This document shows positions 58,094 through 64,000 of a DNA stretch of 64,000 bases, one piece after another. The DNA is from Phoronis australis (lineage: Eukaryota; Phoronida; Phoronidae): the NCBI GenBank assembly GCA_002633005.1, contig NMRA01000130.1:413243-477242 (forward strand). The letters are read 5' to 3'. How positions within the stretch are numbered: the stretch's first letter is position 1; the number at the start of each line of letters is the position of its first letter. Position numbers and translations under genes: made by a program. The notes under the pieces were generated by a model. That model worked only from the letters and a program-made list of their open reading frames with translations, ran no database searches and was not told the DNA's origin.

Positions 58094-59353
58094 TGACTAC
58101 AAGCCAGCCCACCAGCTCATCAGAGCTTCAACTGTACAGGGTGTTGCAACGTGCCAACCTTCTACAGTACTATGACACCTTCATTTCACAAGGTTTGTCT
58201 GACTGTCAATCTAAATAAAAAGAAATCACCGGTGGATCTAGGATATCCTAAGGGGCCCATCCACAATTTTATATGGTAATTCCGTGTTAGCCCTAAAAAT
58301 GGCGTGCTGAAGGTGTTTTTTGTGGGTCCTGTATATAGGGGGAACCCGGATCCCAGGGTCATTCCCTAAATCTACCTGTGTGAATTTGTCAAAACACGTT
58401 CTTCATTTGATAACTGTACACACAATGCCGTAGCCAAGGACTCGCTTTATGGCAGGTTGCATGCCTGGTCATGTTTGGGACATTCATAAAACCCTTTTGG
58501 GGAGTTGCGGTCTGTATGAGGGGTTAACTTCGGTCCTGTATCGAAGTTAACAGCGCCAGTTCACTTGGGTTTAAACAGTTGGATGTAACAGCGAAGTGTT
58601 GATGCTGTAGTGGGGTATGAACGGGTGGCTTTGGTCTCATTGAAGTTAGCACCAGGGGCCACTGACATCGTCAACAAGTAAGGGGAAGTGTCTTTGCATC
58701 TATTTGCTAATTTTTGGTGGAATAATCACCAATCGAATCAGAAATAAGTTCTACGTCAATTATAACACGTAAATGTTCCCAAATTGTCATGTTAAAAAAT
58801 CTTAGCGCGCACGGGATGCGTCAGCTCTATCTTGCGATTACCATTTACTTCGATGTCTTTACCTAAACATCATTCAACAAAGAATGGACTCACCGGAGAC
58901 AGCCCAAGAGTTTTTATCTCTACGGCGAAGGATGTTAAAGTTCAGTCTCCGATGAGTTGCCAGCAGCCACTGGTACGGTGCGCGGCTTTAGACGCTCTGC
59001 GGCTGGGTTGAAAATTTTAGAAACGCTAAAGCGGAAGCTGATATAAACTGTTCAATTAACTTAGCAGTTTACAATGACACTTCGCTCATAGCAGAGTTAG
59101 GTTAGCATGAAAGGGCGAGGTTAGTCAGGTCTCGTTTGCACACTACTTTAGAATGTAGACACACGACTCCATTAGAAACCCTTTAAAAGCAAAAAAATCT
59201 TTCATCCGTCAACAGGTGGCGATGATGTCCAACAGCTTTGTGAAGCGGGAGAGGAGGAGTTTCTAGAGATCATGGCTCTCGTTGGCATGGCGTCCAAACC
59301 TCTTCATGTCCGACGACTTCAGAAGGCTCTTCAAGAGTGGGTCACAAACCCCA
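58093..59353 (+). CDS. NGFI-A-binding protein (NAB1/NAB2 type), N-terminal NCD1 exons (partial)
   Basis: NAB proteins are nuclear co-repressors that bind EGR zinc-finger transcription factors through the NAB conserved domain 1 (NCD1). Exons: 58093-58192 and 59216-59353; donors GTTTGT and GTAAGT, acceptor caacag, frame kept. The 79 visible residues are nearly all NCD1: [20 protein letters not shown], then [38 protein letters not shown] and EWVTNP, which agrees almost residue for residue with vertebrate NAB1/NAB2. The NCD2 domain and the rest lie beyond the window; I saw no further exon up to 64000. Invertebrates usually have one NAB gene, so no NAB1 or NAB2 name is given. Confidence 0.93.
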
Positions 59354-59907
59354 GTAAGTTATCATGCAGATTAATTCTTTTAGTGCTCAGCAATGCATCA
59401 ATGAACGCACTGATCTTTTTTTGACAACTATTGGTGATCTTATTCACCAAGCAATAATTGATTTAACCATTCACATATTTTTCCAATTCTTTGACACAAG
59501 TTACACAGTAAAGAAGAAAATGGATGATCATGAGGCCAATAATTATGAATTTAAATTTCGCCAGATTGCCCAAATGAATATTCAATTCCAAGTTCACGCG
59601 TACGCGATCTTGAGATTAAGCAGCACCAAACTCATTCTCAGAATGTCTTACCCATCTTAACTCATTTAAACTGGCTGGGGACGGACAGAAGTGGGCAACG
59701 CGTGCATTTAATGCAACACCATCCACCAAAGAGTTTTATTCAGAGTATACAATGCTTAAGTGGTTATTACTCGGTCTTTTCTCCAGATTTTAAGATTGTG
59801 CTGACAATTACCTTCGTGTGACAGCAATGAAACTCTTTGACTTGCTGTTTCAAAAATTTAGTGAAGCTAAGTGCTTCACTGCTTATATGAGTTCATTGTC
59901 ACACCAA

Positions 59908-60189
59908 GGTAGCAGGTTGGCATCTTTAGGGTAGCAGATTGGCATGTTTCGGGTAGCAGGTTGGCGTCTTTCGGGTAGCAGGTTGGCATCTTTCAGGTTG
60001 CAGGTTGGCATCTTTCAGGTAGCAGGTTGGCATCTTTTGGGTAGCAGGTTGGCATCTTTCGGGTTGCAGGTTGGCTTCTTTCGGGTAGCAGGTTGGCATC
60101 TTTCGGGTAGCAGGTTGGCATCTTCCGGGTAGCAGGTTGGCATCTCTCGGGTAGCAGGTTGGCATCTTTTGGGTTGCAGGTTGGCATCT
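59908..60189 (+). repeat. 22-bp minisatellite, about 13 copies
   Basis: Unit ggtagcaggttggcatcttt plus cg, with small changes (ggttgc, agg, ttcc). Because 22 is not a multiple of 3, the array cycles through all three frames and opens long spurious frames on both strands. In NAB intron 2. Confidence 0.93.
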
Positions 60190-60316
60190 GTACAGACAGT
60201 TTGTTTTAAGTGGTGTTCTGGACTGCTGATCTGGAACAATGCATCCAGAATTCAGGGGTGACAATCAGTAGCCAACTCCCAAAATACCACACCACCCACT
60301 CTGATTCTGCATTGGT

Positions 60317-60390
60317 GGTCCCAATGGCTCAGTGGACTGGAGTGTCTGAACAGCTTGCAGAAGGTCCTGAATTCGAGTCCTGGTCAGCGT
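60317..60390 (+). repeat. tRNA-like segment (A box, B box), probable SINE head
   Basis: A box TGGCTCAGTGG (60325-60335) and B-box-like GAATTCGAGTCC (60369-60380) at tRNA spacing, beginning ggtcccaa. The terminal stem does not pair well, so a tRNA-derived SINE or pseudogene is more likely than a functional tRNA. Confidence 0.5.
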
Positions 60391-62453
60391 AGAAATCTTT
60401 TAAAACTTTTGTTCTTCATTAGGTCACGTGGCGTGGCCAACGGGTGGCGTGCAGACCATACTTAAAATGTTCGTGAGTTGCATAGATAAAAAATGCTGGC
60501 GTAAAAACTCAAAATGTTTGGGGTGTGATTCAAGATTCGCTTGTCAGACTAAGCTTAGAAGTGTTTTAACAGCTCTACCTCACAAAAACTAGGTCAATCG
60601 TAAAATGGGTTTTTCGTAACTCTGCAAAAGAAGGGACCATCAATTTGGGAACTGGTTTGGATTTTTGTTGTATTGTGGTTGATGTTCTGTAAAATTGGTA
60701 ATTAGGCCTCGACTCAGTTTGAAACGTGCGCCAAAGTACTTAAAAAAAGAAAAAACCACTCTATTAAACTTCAGTCAAAGTCTCAAACATTTTTTAAAAA
60801 GCGACACAAGTGCGTGTAAGTAAGGTTTTAAATGCCTTTGGCTTGCTAAGTCAGTCACAGTTACCCCAAAATTGGGTGTCATTGACACGAACACTGACGA
60901 CTGCGTAATTGCGTCACTGATGCTTGTTTAAGATGAGAAAAAAAGAAAAACCCTCATCACTTTTTCTCATCTCAGGCGTTTGAAAAATCGATATTTCTTG
61001 TATATATTTGACCAAATACATAGACTTGTCAATAAGGTTCTACATAATCATAAAACTTGTTGTTTTCATCAAAAATACTGGTGCAATTATACTGCCATGT
61101 TACAGGAATGGTTTCATTTGTTTTCAACAGTTTTAGAACGCACTATAATTTCTTCATTTTAATAGGAATGTGTTTGTTACTACGGCAACTATTCATTTAT
61201 TTGCGTTTTTCACTGGCAGTGAACTTCAGTGTCATTCAACTTCGATGATCATTTTATTGGTGCCCCACCAGGAATTGAATTAAAGAATTCTGTAAAAATT
61301 GATGGAAAGGTCATAATAAAATTTCATCATTTGAGAATACATTTTAACTAAATTAGTTTGTATTGAGGTTTGTTCTGTGAAGCATTTCTCTGCTTCAAGA
61401 ACGTCGCTTTAAGGCTTTGATAATGTATCTGTCGGAGTGATTGCTTTGCTGGCTTGCAATCCTTACCCCTGGACTGAAACATGTCCAATTGGTGTCTGTG
61501 GGGCTGTCACTGTTATTGATTATTGAACCCCTATAGATATGAGCCTAATGACGTCTGTCATCTGATAATCAATAACGTTACCTCTGCGGAGGGATTATTT
61601 TGTCGTTAATATAGCTTTCCTACAAGCCTTTAAGATGGTGGAGATTTGTGCGATTTTTGTGACCTTTTGGCGAACTGCTTGAAACTTTTTGACTGGCAGT
61701 GGTGTGCTTGCTTTAGTTCTGAGTTAGGAGTGCCATTAAGCTATTAATTCTGTGTGGCCTGTAGAGAGTTTAGGGTAATGGTTAGCCTATTCTATATACG
61801 GTGCTTCGAAACGACTACACTTCTGTCAATATTAGAGTCCAGAAAACACTATGATCAATGAAGAGACAGATTGTTCAGATTCCGACCATTCGCACACCAA
61901 GTCACAGCTACTAAATTTCTCATTCGATATTGATTTAAAATTTGTGTATTATCTTTTTCATTAGATGCGTTTGTTGAGATATTGCGGTCTAAAATTTTCA
62001 ATATTTTTCATCTGCGTAGTGTGGCCTTAGGCTTGGATTATGAAACAACTAGCAAGGCATGGGCACCAACTAGTTTCAAGAACTTGATAACCGAAGCGCA
62101 CTCACGCTGGGAACTAGAAATCGGAAAACCTTAGCCTACTTTGGTTTGAGTAATTATAAAAGAGAAATTTGCAACAGTGTAGCATTCGTGTTTTTCAGTT
62201 TGAATAGTACTTGTAGTACGGGACGCTCATTGAATATACTGAATTTAAATGTCAATTATTGTCCATAGTTTGTATTGGCGCTGTGTCTGATCCAGTGCTC
62301 TCCGTTCGCGTATTCAAAAATGGTTCTCCACCACATTTGACATATTTTGCATCACATCTGGAAATCTCCAACCGTGTTTGAATAGCCTGAGCATTTTCAG
62401 CTTCACTAGAGAAACGATTGAAATAGTGTTGCAAAGTGGTACTCATTTTATCA

Positions 62454-62456
<3 letters not shown>

Positions 62457-62491
<35 letters not shown>

Positions 62492-62502
62492 GTTATTATT
62501 GT
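62457..62502 (+). repeat. ATT trinucleotide microsatellite
   Basis: About 14-15 TTA/ATT units with one G interruption. It produces poly-Asn or poly-Ile artefact frames. Confidence 0.95.
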
Positions 62503-62568
62503 AAAAATAACAGCAACGTATGCAGCAAATGAAAGAAATACTATGTTGGATGCTTTCCTCAAGAATAA

Positions 62569-62735
62569 CCCTGGGTAGAGCCGTAGAGATCAGTAATGCT
62601 AAGACCTCGCTAAAAAGCAAGACTTTGCGAGATTACGTAAGATGTTAACATGTATTTTAAATCAGAACACATGATCTTGGCTAGATTTTAGCGAGGTCCT
62701 ATTGTAGGTCCTAGCATTATTGAACTCTACCCTGG
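62569..62735. mobile_element. MITE with about 45-bp TIRs (CCCTGGGTAGAG)
   Basis: Left ccctgggtagag...aatgctaagacctcgctaaaa, right ttttagcgaggtc...tagcattattgaactctaccctgg, around a central part of about 70 bp. It adjoins the ATT microsatellite within 70 bp. Confidence 0.8.
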
Positions 62736-64000
62736 TGTTTTCCAGTAGTTGAACCCGTTTTGTCACCAATAGAATGTCATACCATGTTGATTTGCTGGTG
62801 TTTTATGGCTGGTGAAAAAGTGACTCTGTCGAGCCACCCGAGGTTATCCGCCTTATCTGACCAGTTATTATCAGTGAGGGCGAGTTTGTTGGTCATAGAC
62901 ATGAGACAAGACATTGTGTGTCTGTGGTCAGAGGCATGGCTAATGACATCATGTCATGTGGGGTTCACAACAGACACAACAAGGCCCATCCTTGTCTTTT
63001 TATATCACGAAGTGGAAATAACTGTGGACGTAACCTGAACCCAATGAAAAGTTGAAAGTCATTGGAAGAATTATGACAGTGCTAAGCAACGTAAATTTTC
63101 ACATCAATCGGAATGATCACAGGGCAGAACGGTCCCGCAGAACGTCTCCTGTATACGATTCGTTGCCTGTTGCCCTATTTGAGAGGACGTGTGGTTGGGA
63201 GAAATGAAATATGTCTAAAATTCTTCAAATAAGGGTAAAAAATAATTGAGCTTTGTCATATTTCTATTTTTTTCAGACACACTGTTGCAAATGCTGAAAA
63301 ATTTACCAAATGTTGTTTTGTAATACCGGAAACTAGTCCATACAAACCACGCCAAAATCAAAGAAATTTTCCTGAAGAGCTGTTTTTGTTGAGAAATTTA
63401 GCAAAATGAAATTTCACATGTCCGCCATGGTGTGTCCCAAACTGTAGAAATTTTGCCGTAACAGCTGCGTTTTCGAAGGCATACAAAAACGAATCCAGCA
63501 GTGCTTTCGTGCCTGAAGCCAAATCAATCACGACCTAGGGGCTTGCGCAGTTTTCGGTATGATAAGCCTGGTCGTCTCAGAGACTTTACGGCTTATTACT
63601 GAATTCGCCTTAGGATGTTAATACAGATTTGGTTTGACCATTTCAGTGTGACTCGTTATTCACATCATCACAATGTGCTTGCTTCACATGTCTTGTGACA
63701 GACAAAAAAGTAGTTCACAGCTAGCTTCAGGGATAGGATATCCTCCTAGTCGAGGTTTTGTTGGCACATGACGAATTACCAGGTTATTATCTTGACGGTT
63801 AGAGTCATTATGTCCTGTTTTCTGATTATCCCTGCCTGTGGTCTTGTGGGCATATTTTTAGCCAATGAGGTCGGTGGTTATTGGAAAAGGTAGGATATTG
63901 ATTTTATAGCCAACTGGTTGTGTGGTTCAAGAAAATGAATTGCAAAATGCAAAAATTGATTCATGGTATATGAAAATTGGATAAATTTGTGTAATTTTTT

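Larger units (their letters stand above)
59354..64000 (+). other. NAB intron 2 (continues past the window)
   Basis: No exon recognised. It holds the 22-bp minisatellite, a tRNA-like head, an ATT microsatellite, a CCCTGGGTAGAG MITE and a repeat L copy (63389-63440). The rest is AT-rich with no visible structure. Confidence 0.6.

Noticed and set aside
59926-60264. 112-residue minus-strand frame of Cys/Pro-rich repeats
   Set aside because: It is the 22-bp minisatellite read in frame; the same peptide appears in other frames, and there is no exon structure or homology.
60317-60390. A functional tRNA gene
   Set aside because: A and B boxes are present, but the acceptor stem does not pair acceptably; kept only as a tRNA-like repeat.
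62252-62620. Minus-strand frame with a poly-Asn run
   Set aside because: Created by the ATT microsatellite and the adjacent MITE; no domain.
63270-63330. Third NAB exon after the tttttttcag at about 63276
   Set aside because: A good-looking acceptor, but the translated sequence does not continue NCD1 or match any NAB segment in the required phase.

Overview
This window is animal nuclear DNA. It is AT-rich and intron-rich, with short coding exons bounded by GT-AG sites and abundant small inverted-repeat transposons. The proteins are bilaterian: a type I diacylglycerol kinase, ORC4, ATXN7L3 and a NAB co-repressor. Compact 3-40 kb genes, MITE density and a C-type lectin with a coiled-coil stalk suggest an invertebrate, possibly an invertebrate deuterostome. 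The species cannot be named from the sequence.

Layout from left to right. (1) 1-7.1 kb holds the last two coding exons of a diacylglycerol kinase gene (+) and its probable long 3' UTR. (2) 8.4-26.2 kb is the complete ORC4 coding region (-) in 11 coding exons. Its 9 kb intron 7 contains a complete two-exon C-type lectin-like gene (13.7-16.0 kb) on the opposite strand. (3) 26.2-30.6 kb is the head-to-head region between ORC4 and ATXN7L3, with several inverted-repeat elements. (4) 30.6-40.4 kb is the complete ATXN7L3 coding region (+) in 10 coding exons, one of them only 17 nt; a probable 3' UTR runs to about 44.1 kb and holds an array of 23-bp palindromic repeats. (5) 44.1-58.0 kb is gene-poor and rich in nested MITEs. 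(6) 58.1 kb to the right edge is the start of a NAB1/NAB2-like gene (+): two coding exons of the NCD1 domain, continuing beyond the window.

The genes form no operon or dedicated pathway. ORC4 acts in replication origin licensing, ATXN7L3 in the SAGA deubiquitinase module, NAB as an EGR co-repressor and DGK in lipid signalling. The repeats hold most of the unusual structure: at least five TIR families, two of them with 5-bp target duplications readable by eye; a 129-bp-arm near-perfect palindrome; three minisatellites; tRNA-like Pol III box pairs; and CTCF-core-like motifs, eight of them in tandem behind ATXN7L3. I found no convincing new molecular system; the CTCF-like array is the most interesting candidate.
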